A DNA stretch of 64,000 nucleotides from Paenibacillus xylanexedens (GCF_017874615.1 NZ_JAGIKV010000025.1:41706-105705); one strand, 5' to 3'; counted from the first letter of the stretch, positions 9,413-18,869 are shown. Translations and numbers: made by a program. The notes: generated by a model not told the origin, from the letters alone.

Positions 9413-10366
9413 TTGAATATTGTTTTTATGGGAACACCTGAATTTGCAGTTCCTTCTCTCGATATGCTGATGGCAGAGGGGTACAATGTGGTGGGTGTGG
9501 TGACTCAACCTGATAAACCACAGGGACGCAAAAAAATACTTACGCCAACACCGGTTAAGGCCGCGGCAGAACGCCACGGTCTGCCGGTGTTTCAACCTGT
9601 TAAATTGCGTGATCCGGAAGCGGTAGCCCGCTTGGCTGAATGGAAGCCGGATCTGATCGTGACCGCGGCCTTTGGACAGATTCTGCCCAAAGCTGTGCTG
9701 GATATGCCTGTTCGCGGCTGTGTGAACGTGCATGGCTCTCTTTTACCGAAATATCGGGGAGGAGCCCCGATTCAACGTTCCATTATTAACGGAGAATCCG
9801 TGACAGGAGTCACATTGATGTATATGGCTGAAGGCCTGGACACCGGGGATATGATCTCGCGTGTGGAACTGCCAATTACGGATGAAGATACATCAGGATC
9901 GATGTTTGATAAATTAAGTGAGGCTGGTTCCAAACTGCTTCAGGCAGAAATGCCACGATTGATTGCAGGCGAGACAATGGCGGTCCCTCAGGATGATGCC
10001 GAGGCTTCATATGCTCGCAATCTGACTCGGGATGACGAGAAAATGGACTGGAGTCGTACTTCACGCCAACTGTTCAATCAGATTCGTGGTCTTGTGCCGT
10101 TCTCCGGTGCATTTACGATGTGGGATGATCAGGTCTTCAAAGTCTGGGCAACGGCTAACCCCGATCAGGTGGATCTGGCAACTTCTTCGGATGCTGGACA
10201 AGCAGAGCCGGGAACGGTGCTGCAATTGAACAAGGCAGGGATTGAAGTCCGCACAGGCAATGGGTCTCTCTGGTTGACTGAAGTGCAGCCAGCAGGTAAA
10301 AAGGTGATGCAGGCCGCTGACTTTGCTCGCGGTGGTACACTGAAACCTGGAACGGTGCTGCGATGA
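9413..10366 (+). CDS. fmt: Methionyl-tRNA formyltransferase
   Basis: Formylates initiator Met-tRNA using 10-formyltetrahydrofolate. The 317-residue product starts MNIVFMGTPEFAVPSL and contains the catalytic VNVHGSLLPKYRGGAPIQ block. The start is decided by AAGGAG ending at 9404: the TTG at 9413 lies eight bases downstream and gives the conserved N-terminus, whereas the in-frame GTG at 9404 overlaps the ribosome site. It overlaps rsmB by four bases. Confidence 0.95.
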   Translation: MNIVFMGTPEFAVPSLDMLMAEGYNVVGVVTQPDKPQGRKKILTPTPVKAAAERHGLPVFQPVKLRDPEAVARLAEWKPDLIVTAAFGQILPKAVLDMPVRGCVNVHGSLLPKYRGGAPIQRSIINGESVTGVTLMYMAEGLDTGDMISRVELPITDEDTSGSMFDKLSEAGSKLLQAEMPRLIAGETMAVPQDDAEASYARNLTRDDEKMDWSRTSRQLFNQIRGLVPFSGAFTMWDDQVFKVWATANPDQVDLATSSDAGQAEPGTVLQLNKAGIEVRTGNGSLWLTEVQPAGKKVMQAADFARGGTLKPGTVLR

Positions 10367-11841
10367 GCGGTAACATACCAGGTCGTTCGTCAGGAAAAGG
10401 CCAGAAAGCTAATGGAAATTCATCCGGACGTGAAGGAAACCGTCGTCCGAATTCGGGTAAATCGGGTGGTGCATCGCGCTCCCAGCAACCCAAAACATCT
10501 GCTCGTACATTGGCAGTCAAGGTTCTGAGTGCTGTTGAGCAAGATGGAGCATACAGTAATCTGGAGTTGAACCGTCGTCTGAAAGAGGCGGATCTAAGCC
10601 CCGCAGATGCTGGACTAGCTACCGAATTGGTGTATGGAACAATCGCCAGATTGAATACACTTGATTATTTTCTGGAACGTTACGTCGCCAAAGGAGTATC
10701 CAAACTGCAGCCATGGGTTCGTAGCCTGCTGCGAATTAGCGTATATCAGATGATATACCTGGATCGTATTCCGGAGCATGCCGTGGTGAGCGAAGCGGTT
10801 AATCTGGCGAAGAAACTGGGCCATCAGGGAATCTCGGGCATGGTGAATGGTGTACTTCGCAATATGATCCGTAATCGGGAGGAACTTCGTATTCCAGAAC
10901 ATCTGCCCGTTGCCGAACGTATTTCACTGGAGCATTCCCACCCATTATGGATGGTTGAACGCTGGATTGCCCAGTACGGCGAGGAGACGGCAGAAGCGAT
11001 CTGTCGTGCGAATAATGAGCCGCCAGCGGTGAGTGTCCGGGTCAACACAACAATGACCACACGGGAGAAACTGATGCATGAGATGACCAGTACAGGTGCA
11101 GTCGTTGAAGCTTCTCGCCTGAGTTCCGATGGAATTCTTGTACGTAGTGGCGGAAACATGGCTCTAACGTCCTGGTATCGGGACGGCCTGTTCTCTGTAC
11201 AGGACGAAAGTTCCATGCTTGTCGCTGAAGCAGTTGCGCCAGAAGTAGACCAACTTGTATTGGATTGCTGCGCAGCTCCAGGTGGTAAAACAGCTCACAT
11301 GGCTGAGAAAATGCAGGATCGCGGTCGTATTGTCGCGAATGATGTACATGCTCACAAGCGCCAGCTGATCCTGGATCAGGCGGAGCGTCTCGGTCTGACT
11401 TGTATCGATGCTGTAACTGGAGATGCGCTAGACCTGAATGAACGGTACCCGGAAGCGTCGTTTGACCGCATTTTGCTGGATGCACCATGTTCAGGTCTGG
11501 GTGTTATTCGCCGCAAGCCTGATGTGAAATGGACCAAAACCGTAAAAGATATCGAAGATATCGCAGGCTTGCAACGTGAATTGCTTGATCAGGTTGCGCC
11601 GTTGTTAAAACCAGGTGGTATTCTGGTGTATAGCACGTGTACGATTGAGCCTGCTGAGAATGAGGATATGGTTGCAGGCTTCTTGAATCGACATCCGGAA
11701 TATAGTCCAGCAGAAGCATCCGTCTGGTCTGAATCGGAGACAGTGAACTTGAAGGTTGTGAACGGTGGTATTCAGATTTTGCCACAATACGCTCACAGCG
11801 ACGGATTTTTCATCGCACGGTTGACAAAAACAGCGGAATAA
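10363..11841 (+). CDS. rsmB: 16S rRNA (cytosine-967-C5)-methyltransferase RsmB
   Basis: A 492-residue methyltransferase with an N-terminal NusB-like helical domain (about 45-180) and a C-terminal SAM-dependent RNA m5C methyltransferase domain. It shows CCAAPGGKTAHMAE (SAM binding), DAPCSGLGVIRRKPD (PC motif cysteine) and YSTCT (catalytic cysteine). The first 45 residues are a Gly/Ser/Lys/Arg-rich extension with no family counterpart. The ATG overlaps the fmt stop (ATGA), implying translational coupling. Confidence 0.94.
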   Translation: MSGNIPGRSSGKGQKANGNSSGREGNRRPNSGKSGGASRSQQPKTSARTLAVKVLSAVEQDGAYSNLELNRRLKEADLSPADAGLATELVYGTIARLNTLDYFLERYVAKGVSKLQPWVRSLLRISVYQMIYLDRIPEHAVVSEAVNLAKKLGHQGISGMVNGVLRNMIRNREELRIPEHLPVAERISLEHSHPLWMVERWIAQYGEETAEAICRANNEPPAVSVRVNTTMTTREKLMHEMTSTGAVVEASRLSSDGILVRSGGNMALTSWYRDGLFSVQDESSMLVAEAVAPEVDQLVLDCCAAPGGKTAHMAEKMQDRGRIVANDVHAHKRQLILDQAERLGLTCIDAVTGDALDLNERYPEASFDRILLDAPCSGLGVIRRKPDVKWTKTVKDIEDIAGLQRELLDQVAPLLKPGGILVYSTCTIEPAENEDMVAGFLNRHPEYSPAEASVWSESETVNLKVVNGGIQILPQYAHSDGFFIARLTKTAE

Positions 11842-11867
11842 CAGTTTAATAGAGCACGGAAGCATGA

Positions 11868-11897
11868 CCGCCGAGGGGAACTTCGGCGGATTTCTTT
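11868..11897 (+). terminator. Probable terminator after rsmB
   Basis: A 7-bp perfect GC-rich stem CCGCCGA/TCGGCGG with a loop of about 8 bases is followed by ATTTCTTT. The T tract is interrupted, so efficiency is uncertain. Confidence 0.6.
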
Positions 11898-11960
11898 GTG
11901 ATGGGACTTCGATATAATTGTCAGAGAATGTGATGACAGGGTGCGATGGCGGCATTGAGA

Positions 11961-11969
11961 TGTTATAAT
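11961..11969 (+). promoter_or_regulatory. Possible extended -10 promoter for rlmN operon
   Basis: TGTTATAAT fits the extended -10 (TG-N-TATAAT) consensus perfectly. The -35 region 17 bases upstream is weak. Placed 125 bases before rlmN and downstream of the rsmB terminator, it is a plausible start for the rlmN-prpC-prkC-rsgA-rpe transcript. Confidence 0.4.
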
Positions 11970-12093
11970 GCATGAAGTACAGATATCAAGGGTATACATG
12001 GATGTAACGTGGTCTTTGTGATAGAATAGGACGAATGGAACGAAAAGAAGGAAGCCAACGAAAAGAAAAGAAGGAATAGGTGTTGACAACAAA

Positions 12094-13134
12094 ATGAAAC
12101 CTTTTATATATGATTATTCTCTGGAACAACTGCAGCAATGGGCTGTGGAGAATGGGGAGCCGGCGTTTCGCGGTGGCCAAATCTTTGACTGGATTTATGT
12201 AAAACGCGTGAATGATTTCAGTGAAATGACCAATCTGTCCAAGCCATTGCGTGAAAAGCTGACAGAGCAATTTGAATTTGTAACGCTTAAGGAAATCACC
12301 AAGTTTGAATCCAAAGATGGAACGGTTAAATTCCTCTTTGGTCTTCATGATGATCATGCCATTGAGACAGTAATCATGAAGCATAACTACGGGAACAGCA
12401 TCTGTGTAACCACACAGGTTGGTTGTCGTATTGGTTGTACGTTCTGTGCATCCACATTGGGTGGACTCAAGCGTAACCTTACGGCTGGTGAGATTGTTGC
12501 CCAGGTTGTGCAGGCTCAGAAAATTTTGGATGAACGCAACGAGCGTGTCAGCAGCATTGTAATCATGGGTTCGGGTGAACCTTTCGAAAACTATGAAGCT
12601 ACGATGACTTTCCTGCGCATTATGATTCATGAAAAAGGGCTGAACATCGGTCAGCGTCACATCACAGTATCCACGAGTGGAATCGTTCCGAACATCTACA
12701 AGTTTGCAGATGAAGATACACAGATTAACCTCGCCATTTCGATTCATGCACCAAATGATGCACTGCGTTCGAAATTGATGCCGGTTAACCGTCGTTTTCC
12801 TTTTGAAGATGTGATGGAGTCCCTTCGTTATTATCTGGCCAAAACAGGTCGGAGAATTACGTTCGAGTATGCACTTATTGGTGGGGTAAACGATCAGCCA
12901 GAGCATGCAGCAGAACTGGCAAGTGTGCTTAAGAACATGTTGTGCCACGTGAATCTGATCCCGGTTAACCATGTACCTGAACGCAAATACGTAAGAACAT
13001 CGAGAAGCGACATTTTCAATTTTCAGAAGATTCTCTCGGAACAGGGTGTTAATGTAACCATTCGTCGTGAACAGGGACATGATATTGCTGCCGCTTGCGG
13101 TCAGCTTCGTGCAAAGCATATGGAGTTGAGGTGA
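12094..13134 (+). CDS. rlmN: 23S rRNA (adenine-2503-C2)/tRNA (adenine-37-C2)-methyltransferase RlmN
   Basis: A radical SAM methyltransferase of 346 residues. The iron-sulfur cluster motif CxxxCxxC is present as CRIGCTFC in the middle third, and the catalytic cysteine lies near the C-terminus (AAACGQL). It modifies A2503 of 23S rRNA and A37 of some tRNAs. The ribosome site GGAATAGG lies about 13 bases before ATG, longer than usual. It is followed eight bases later by prpC. Confidence 0.95.
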   Translation: MKPFIYDYSLEQLQQWAVENGEPAFRGGQIFDWIYVKRVNDFSEMTNLSKPLREKLTEQFEFVTLKEITKFESKDGTVKFLFGLHDDHAIETVIMKHNYGNSICVTTQVGCRIGCTFCASTLGGLKRNLTAGEIVAQVVQAQKILDERNERVSSIVIMGSGEPFENYEATMTFLRIMIHEKGLNIGQRHITVSTSGIVPNIYKFADEDTQINLAISIHAPNDALRSKLMPVNRRFPFEDVMESLRYYLAKTGRRITFEYALIGGVNDQPEHAAELASVLKNMLCHVNLIPVNHVPERKYVRTSRSDIFNFQKILSEQGVNVTIRREQGHDIAAACGQLRAKHMELR

Positions 13135-13141
13135 GAACGTT

Positions 13142-13918
13142 TTGATCAAAACAGTTCATGTGAGCCATATCGGACGAGTGCGTTCGGTGAATGAAGATTC
13201 AGCCTGGATTCGTAATCTCGATACAGGATATATTCTGGGTATTGTTGCCGATGGCATGGGTGGACATCTTGCAGGGGATACGGCAAGCCGCTTGGCAGTA
13301 GAGACGTTGGTGAAAGATCTGGGAACACTGGAACCAGGTCTGTCACATGCGTCTCTGTCTGCGGCTCTCAGCGATGCTATTTTGCATGCCAACGAAGTTA
13401 TCTTCCGCACGGCATCAACAGATGACAAGTATCACAACATGGGAACAACGGTGGTTGCGGCTTTATTGAACGATACGGAAGGTGTTATTGGACACATCGG
13501 TGATAGCAGAGCCTACAAAATTGCGAACAAAGCTGTGATCCAGCTAACCGAGGACCATACACTGGTGAATGAATTGTTCAAAAATGGTCAGATTAGCAAA
13601 GAGGATGTGTCCCATCATCCACGTCGCAACGTACTAACTCGTGCGCTTGGAACAGATGCCGAGGTGAAGGTAGATCTGGATACCGTCAAGCTGGAGGAAG
13701 GCGAAGTTCTTCTCCTGTGCAGTGATGGTCTCAGTAACCTGGTCAGCAATGAGCAGATTATTCAGGTTGCCGGCAATCTGGAACTGGCATTGGAAGATCG
13801 TGCAGACCGACTGCTTCAGTTGGCTTTACTTGCTGGGGGAGACGACAACATCACGCTTGCTTTGTTCGAGTTGCAGAGGGAAGGTTCCGTGGATACGGAA
13901 ACGGGGTGTGAGTCATGA
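13142..13918 (+). CDS. prpC: PP2C-type protein serine/threonine phosphatase (PrpC/Stp1)
   Basis: 258 residues with the metal-coordinating PP2C motifs: RSVNEDS, VADGMGGH, HIGDSRAY and GGDDNITL. It dephosphorylates targets of the PASTA kinase encoded next. TTG start at 13142 preceded by GAGGTGAG. The stop overlaps the prkC start (ATGA), consistent with stoichiometric expression of phosphatase and kinase. Confidence 0.95.
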   Translation: MIKTVHVSHIGRVRSVNEDSAWIRNLDTGYILGIVADGMGGHLAGDTASRLAVETLVKDLGTLEPGLSHASLSAALSDAILHANEVIFRTASTDDKYHNMGTTVVAALLNDTEGVIGHIGDSRAYKIANKAVIQLTEDHTLVNELFKNGQISKEDVSHHPRRNVLTRALGTDAEVKVDLDTVKLEEGEVLLLCSDGLSNLVSNEQIIQVAGNLELALEDRADRLLQLALLAGGDDNITLALFELQREGSVDTETGCES

Positions 13919-16131
13919 TTGGGCACCAGCTAGGCGGACGCTATGAAGTGATTGAGCGTGTCGGCGGTGGCGGCATGGCTCTTGTGTACAAAGCCCAGGA
14001 TCTTCTGTTGAACCGGAATGTAGCGATCAAAGTCCTTAGACAACAGTTTGTGCATGACGAAGAGTTTATTCGCCGTTTCCGCAGGGAAGCACAGTCGGCA
14101 GCATCGCTGTCTCATCCGAATGTAGTTAGCATTTATGACGTGGGGCAGGAAGATGACGTTCATTATATTGTCATGGAGTACGTGGAAGGCAAAAACCTGA
14201 ATGAAATTATCAAAGAACGTGCCCCTCTGCAGGTGGACGAATCGGTGCGAATCGCTTCCCAGATTGCAGATGCTCTTGATCATGCACATCATAATCAAAT
14301 CATTCATCGGGATATCAAACCCCACAATATATTAATTGGCCGGAATGGCCGCGTGAAAGTAACGGATTTCGGGATTGCCCGTGCGGTTACATCTACAACG
14401 ATTACGCAGACCGGTTCCGTAGTTGGTTCTGTACATTACTTCTCACCGGAGCATGCCAAAGGCATCGTTACTGGTGAAAAATCGGACTTATATTCTCTTG
14501 GGATCGTACTTTACCAAATGCTTACCGGGCAACTTCCGTTTCTGGGTGAAAGTCCAATCAGTGTGGCATTGAAGCATTTGCAGGAAGAGTTCGATGAACC
14601 ACGCAAATTCAATCCATTGATTCCGCAAAGTGTGGAAAATGTCATTTTAAAATCCATGCGTAAAAATCCGCAGGAACGTTATCAGTCGGCTAAAGAAATG
14701 CAGACCGATCTGGAAACTTGCCTGATGCCAGAGAGACGTAATGAAACGAAGATTGATTTTCCGGATGAGGATGATATAGACCAGACTCGCGTAATGCCAG
14801 CGATCAAGCCTGAACCGCGTGGAGTTACATCGACGGGTGCGGTGCCAGTGATGGAGTCTAACGAAGAAACTGGCAAGGGTAAGGCAAAAGCCAAGAGCTG
14901 GAAGAAGCCAGCACTACTCATCTCATTAACCGTTCTTATTCTAATCGCCATGGTGGGCGTTGTATGGTATGTCAAGGGTATGCTGGTTGTACCTGAAGTA
15001 ACCGTGCCTAACGTGATCACCCAGACAGAAGAAAAAGCTCGGGAAATGCTTGAGGAGAAAGGACTCGTCGTCAGTGATGAGGTCATCCGTCTGTACCAGG
15101 AAGGTGTCGAACCCGGTATCGTCTATGAACAGAGCAGAAAAGAAGGCGATGTTGTCAAAGAAGGCTCCGAAGTGCAGATCAGTGTTGGTGCAGAAAAAGA
15201 ACTGGTGAAGATGATTGATGTCAAACAAGTAACTTATGATGAGGCTGTCAAGAAGTTGACTGCGCTTGGCATTAAGGAAGATCAGATTCAGCGGAAAGAT
15301 GACTTCTCCAATGATGTGGCCTCAGGTATTGTTATTTCCCAGACACCGGGTGTGAATGAGGAATTCGATCCTGTGACAGTTCAGATTGAGTTAACCGTAA
15401 GCAAAGGCACTGAAACGGTCAAAATGCCTGATCTGAAAAATCATACCCGCAGTGAAGCTGAAGAAAAACTGAAATCTGCTGGACTTGTGCTTGCTCAGGT
15501 GCAGGAAGAACAAAGTTATACGGTAGAAAAGGGCAAAGTGACGCAGCAATGGCCTGTGGAAGCGGGCGCAGATGTGAGTCCTGGCGATAAAATTACGATC
15601 TTTATCAGCACAGGGTATCCGCCTGAAGCGCTGCAATATCCTTTTGATATCAATGTATCACCCAAAGAAGAGGGCAAAAACAGTAAAATCCGTATCACAT
15701 ATGAAGACGCACGTGGCAAGAATCAGGAATGGGGAACTCGCACTGTAAATTCAACCCAAATGTTGACCATTCCGCTTGTGCTCGCTCCAAATGAAAATGG
15801 GGCTGTGTCCGTATATCGTGATGGACAATTCCTGGATACGTATCTTGTCTCCTACAGTGAAGCCAAAAACGGAACAGTAAACGTACCTTCCATTGACCCG
15901 GAACAAAGCACTGAGACACCGCCAGAAAATGAGCCTGATCCAGGTGAAGGTAGTGTTGATGAGGGAAGTGGAAGTGTTGATCCCAATCAGGAAGGTGAAC
16001 CTGAGTCCACACCGGCAGACGGTGAGGGTGACAACGTAGATGAGGACACTTCTGCCATGAATAATGGTAAGGGGCACGGCAAGGAAAAAGAGAAGAAAAA
16101 GGAAGTCATTAACGCATCAAGCCGTCCATAA
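13915..16131 (+). CDS. prkC: PASTA-domain serine/threonine protein kinase (PrkC)
   Basis: A 738-residue single-pass membrane kinase sensing peptidoglycan fragments. The Hanks-type kinase domain spans about residues 8-270 (GGGGMALVYKA, catalytic IHRDIKPHN, DFG). A transmembrane helix follows at about 327-350. Three PASTA repeats occupy about 355-565. The remaining extracellular part is a beta-rich region and then an acidic, Ser/Gly/Glu-rich tail ending in a lysine-rich stretch, longer than in B. subtilis PrkC (648 residues). The tail may reach into the wall; that is inference. Confidence 0.95.
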   Translation: MIGHQLGGRYEVIERVGGGGMALVYKAQDLLLNRNVAIKVLRQQFVHDEEFIRRFRREAQSAASLSHPNVVSIYDVGQEDDVHYIVMEYVEGKNLNEIIKERAPLQVDESVRIASQIADALDHAHHNQIIHRDIKPHNILIGRNGRVKVTDFGIARAVTSTTITQTGSVVGSVHYFSPEHAKGIVTGEKSDLYSLGIVLYQMLTGQLPFLGESPISVALKHLQEEFDEPRKFNPLIPQSVENVILKSMRKNPQERYQSAKEMQTDLETCLMPERRNETKIDFPDEDDIDQTRVMPAIKPEPRGVTSTGAVPVMESNEETGKGKAKAKSWKKPALLISLTVLILIAMVGVVWYVKGMLVVPEVTVPNVITQTEEKAREMLEEKGLVVSDEVIRLYQEGVEPGIVYEQSRKEGDVVKEGSEVQISVGAEKELVKMIDVKQVTYDEAVKKLTALGIKEDQIQRKDDFSNDVASGIVISQTPGVNEEFDPVTVQIELTVSKGTETVKMPDLKNHTRSEAEEKLKSAGLVLAQVQEEQSYTVEKGKVTQQWPVEAGADVSPGDKITIFISTGYPPEALQYPFDINVSPKEEGKNSKIRITYEDARGKNQEWGTRTVNSTQMLTIPLVLAPNENGAVSVYRDGQFLDTYLVSYSEAKNGTVNVPSIDPEQSTETPPENEPDPGEGSVDEGSGSVDPNQEGEPESTPADGEGDNVDEDTSAMNNGKGHGKEKEKKKEVINASSRP

Positions 16132-16192
16132 GGGCGGCTTATGCTGGCGTCTGGAGTAAATGTACCACCATCTAAAGGAGGGCGTCGGAGCT

Positions 16193-17101
16193 ATGCCAGA
16201 AGGTATCATCGTTAAAGCGCTAAGCGGTTACTATTATGTCATGCCAGTGGAAGACAACGGGGTTCCTTCGGTTGAAGGTTCCGCCGTTCAATGTCGAGCC
16301 AGAGGTATCTTCAGAAAGCGGGGAACATCACCGCTTGTAGGTGACCGCGTCAGCTACATGTTGACTGAGAACGGAGAAGGAACGGTTGATGAAATTCGGA
16401 AGCGTGAGACGGAACTTATCCGTCCTCCTGTAGCCAATGTAAGTCTGGCTGTTCTCGTGTTTTCTGTGAAGGAACCGGATATGAACCTGAACCTGTTGGA
16501 CAAGTTCCTTGTTCATATCGAGCAAGCGGGGCTGGATGCACTCATTGTGTTGACCAAACTGGATTTGGCTGATCCAGCCAAAGACACTGTTGCTGAAGTG
16601 AAAGCATTGTATGAGCAGGTTGGTTATGAAGTGATCTCCACAAGTTCACGTACCGGTGAAGGCAGTGAATTGCTCAGAGACCGACTGGCTGGTAAGATCA
16701 GCGTATTCTCCGGACAATCCGGTGTAGGCAAGTCTTCGATGTTAAATGCATTGATGCCGGGCCTGACGCTGGAGACAAATGCGATCAGCATGCGTCTAGG
16801 ACGAGGGAAACACACCACCAGGCACGTGGAGCTTATTCCGTTGGATAATGGTGGATTTGTTGCAGATACGCCAGGATTCAGCCAACTGGACTTTCTGGAG
16901 ATCGGTGTGGAGGAACTCTCCACTTGTTTCCGCGAATTCGCCCAGTTTGCAGATCAGTGCAAATTCCGAGGTTGTACCCATACACATGAACCAGGCTGTC
17001 GTGTGCTTGCGGCCAAGGAGGAAGGTCTGATCTCCCAAAGCCGATATCAGCACTATGTGCTGTTCCTGAACGAAATGAAAGATAAGAAGCGGAGGTATTA
17101 A
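16193..17101 (+). CDS. rsgA: Ribosome small subunit-dependent GTPase RsgA (YloQ)
   Basis: A circularly permuted GTPase acting in 30S maturation, 302 residues. The order of motifs is permuted: TKLDLAD (G4) precedes GQSGVGKSS (G1) and DTPG (G3), then a zinc-binding C-x-H-x-C region (CKFRGCTHTHEPGC). Start at 16193 after AAAGGAGGG; an in-frame ATG at 16160 lies before that site and is rejected. It lies between prkC and rpe, as in Bacillus. Confidence 0.95.
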   Translation: MPEGIIVKALSGYYYVMPVEDNGVPSVEGSAVQCRARGIFRKRGTSPLVGDRVSYMLTENGEGTVDEIRKRETELIRPPVANVSLAVLVFSVKEPDMNLNLLDKFLVHIEQAGLDALIVLTKLDLADPAKDTVAEVKALYEQVGYEVISTSSRTGEGSELLRDRLAGKISVFSGQSGVGKSSMLNALMPGLTLETNAISMRLGRGKHTTRHVELIPLDNGGFVADTPGFSQLDFLEIGVEELSTCFREFAQFADQCKFRGCTHTHEPGCRVLAAKEEGLISQSRYQHYVLFLNEMKDKKRRY

Positions 17102-17102
17102 C

Positions 17103-17762
17103 ATGATTAAAATTGCCCCATCGATATTATCAGCTGATTTTGCCCGCCTTGGTGCGGAAGTTGCAGAAGCCCAAGCTGCAGGAGGAGACTGGATTCATGT
17201 TGACGTTATGGACGGTCATTTCGTCCCTAATATTACGCTTGGACCTGCGATTGTGAAGGCAATCGCTCCACATACAAGCCTGCCGCTCGATGTGCATTTG
17301 ATGATTGAGAATCCGGAGCGTTATGTTGAGGAATTTGCCAAAGCAGGTGCAGCGGTAATTACCGTTCATGCTGAGGCTTGTGTGCATTTGCACCGCGTTA
17401 TTCATCTAATTAAGGAGCAAGGAGTGAAGGCAGGAGTTGCCCTTAATCCAGGAACGCCAGCGTCTGCCATTCTCGAAGTTCTGGATGATGTGGACATGGT
17501 TCTTGTTATGACGGTCAATCCTGGATTTGGCGGACAGGCTTTCATCTCGGGTACCATGAACAAAATCAAGCAGATTCGTACTTGGTTGAACGAAAAGGGA
17601 CGCCATGATGTACATATCGAAGTAGATGGCGGAATTGCTGCCGATACAGCCCCTCTTGTGGTGGAAGCTGGAGCAGATGTGCTCGTTGCTGGGAGTGCCG
17701 TATTTGGACGTGAGGATCGTGCTGCCGCGATTACTGAAATTCGCCGTAGCTACGGAGGCTGA
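17103..17762 (+). CDS. rpe: Ribulose-phosphate 3-epimerase
   Basis: Interconverts ribulose-5-phosphate and xylulose-5-phosphate in the pentose phosphate pathway. A TIM barrel of 219 residues with PSILSADF at the start, HVDVMDGHFVPN, HLMIENP, MTVNPGFGGQ and EVDGGI, covering all metal and substrate ligands. It begins one base after rsgA, preceded by GGAGG, and is probably co-transcribed with it. Confidence 0.97.
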   Translation: MIKIAPSILSADFARLGAEVAEAQAAGGDWIHVDVMDGHFVPNITLGPAIVKAIAPHTSLPLDVHLMIENPERYVEEFAKAGAAVITVHAEACVHLHRVIHLIKEQGVKAGVALNPGTPASAILEVLDDVDMVLVMTVNPGFGGQAFISGTMNKIKQIRTWLNEKGRHDVHIEVDGGIAADTAPLVVEAGADVLVAGSAVFGREDRAAAITEIRRSYGG

Positions 17763-17765
17763 TCT

Positions 17766-18017
17766 ATGACCCTCAAGGAGACACTGTGGACGATGGCTGC
17801 GAGTCTCGTGACGGGACTTGTGCTTGCTTTGTTTGCGGTTATTCAATCCCCGTTTAATGCTATTACGTCATTAATCGGGGTAGGCGTTGTTATTATGTAT
17901 TTCCGCAAATTTGATCGTACCGGACATCGGGTTACTTTTGTCATTTTCGGCATACTGTATTATTTACTGAGTGTTTTCATGATCGCTGCCTATCAATATA
18001 TTCCTGCCCAAACGTAA
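17766..18017 (+). CDS. Small membrane protein of unknown function
   Basis: 83 residues with three likely hydrophobic helices (about 10-28, 30-46 and 57-78), so probably an integral membrane protein. Not recognised. It starts three bases after rpe with GGAGG-like sequence inside the rpe end, and occupies the position where B. subtilis has thiN. A terminator follows 60 bases downstream, so it closes the operon. Confidence 0.7.
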   Translation: MTLKETLWTMAASLVTGLVLALFAVIQSPFNAITSLIGVGVVIMYFRKFDRTGHRVTFVIFGILYYLLSVFMIAAYQYIPAQT

Positions 18018-18076
18018 ATGACCTGATCTTCGGGCTTGTCATTGTGGAATAGGGATCGAAGGTTCCGCATAAATAT

Positions 18077-18111
18077 GGTTACATGAGCAGGTTTCTCATG
18101 TAGCCTTTTTT
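18077..18111 (+). terminator. Terminator after the rpe operon
   Basis: An 11-bp stem, GGTTACATGAG with CTCATGTAGCC (one G-T pair), around a 7-base loop followed by TTTTTT. Confidence 0.92.
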
Positions 18112-18184
18112 GTCGTGTTTGAGGTAAAGAAGGCCTGAAGCATAGGATACGGCGGACGCATGAGCATGATGGGGAGGGTGAATT

Positions 18185-18265
18185 ATGAAATTTTACACAT
18201 TCAAACTGCCGAAGTTTTTGGGAGGGTTTGTAAAGGCGATTCTTAATACGTTTCAAAAGCACTGA
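18185..18265 (+). CDS. spoVM: Stage V sporulation protein M
   Basis: A 26-codon gene, too short for usual ORF cut-offs. It encodes MKFYTFKLPKFLGG followed by FVKAILNTFQKH, matching B. subtilis SpoVM (also 26 residues) over most positions including the Pro-9 kink. SpoVM is an amphipathic helix that recognises the convex forespore membrane and anchors SpoIVA for coat assembly. It has a strong GGGAGGGTG ribosome site and sits between rpe and rpmB as in Bacillus. Confidence 0.93.
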   Translation: MKFYTFKLPKFLGGFVKAILNTFQKH

Positions 18266-18396
18266 TCCGATTGATAAGGTAACAGGGAATACCGCCGCTT
18301 TGGCTCAGGCTTATCTGGAATTCGTACCTGCGAAGCGCCATGCGGCGGCCATTCACATGTTAATGAGCGTATTCAAGAATCCTTTTTTTGAATACC

Positions 18397-18429
18397 AAAA
18401 AAGCACCTGCAAGGAACAAGGTGCTTTTT
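18397..18429. terminator. Bidirectional terminator between spoVM and rpmB
   Basis: An 11-bp perfect stem AAAAAGCACCT / AGGTGCTTTTT with T runs on both strands. It serves rpmB on the minus strand and can also stop transcription from spoVM. Confidence 0.9.
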
Positions 18430-18459
18430 GCTTACCCGATTTATAGTAGCTTTGCGTGA

Positions 18460-18648
18460 TTATACGCGAGTCACTTTACCGGCTTTCAGTGCACGGGTGC
18501 TTACGTATACACGTTTTGGTTTGCCGTCAACGAGAATGCGGACCTTCTGAACGTTTACGCCCCAAGTACGACGGTTACGGTTGTTAGCGTGGGATACGTG
18601 GTTACCGGTGCCCGGTTTCTTACCTGTCACATAACATTTGCGAGACAT
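18460..18648 (-). CDS. rpmB: 50S ribosomal protein L28
   Basis: 62 residues, full family length, beginning MSRKCYVTGKKPGTGNHVSH and ending with a KAGKV segment. The four-cysteine zinc form is absent: only one cysteine is present, so this is a zinc-independent L28. Encoded opposite to its neighbours, with AGGAGG just upstream and its own promoter. Confidence 0.97.
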   Translation of the reverse strand: MSRKCYVTGKKPGTGNHVSHANNRNRRTWGVNVQKVRILVDGKPKRVYVSTRALKAGKVTRV

Positions 18649-18826
18649 AGATTACACCTCCTATCCTAAAATAACCAGTTGCCTTCAGAAACGAAAAGTC
18701 ATTCCATAAGGACTAAATTGTTCTTCCTGATCATAAAGATCAGGTTTCAGTAGCTAATGGCGTTGTTTAAGCTGGCATGAACCGGATCATTTCCATTACT
18801 TAACCTGCATAAAACAATACTTGAAT

Positions 18827-18856
18827 ATAATATCATAATTAAAAAAGCTTCGTCAA
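18827..18856 (-). promoter_or_regulatory. Sigma-A-type promoter of rpmB
   Basis: On the minus strand, TTGACG (18856-18851) is followed after 18 bases by TATTAT (18832-18827) with an upstream TG giving an extended -10. This leaves a leader of roughly 170 bases before rpmB. Confidence 0.6.
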
Positions 18857-18869
18857 CTGATCCAAAAAC

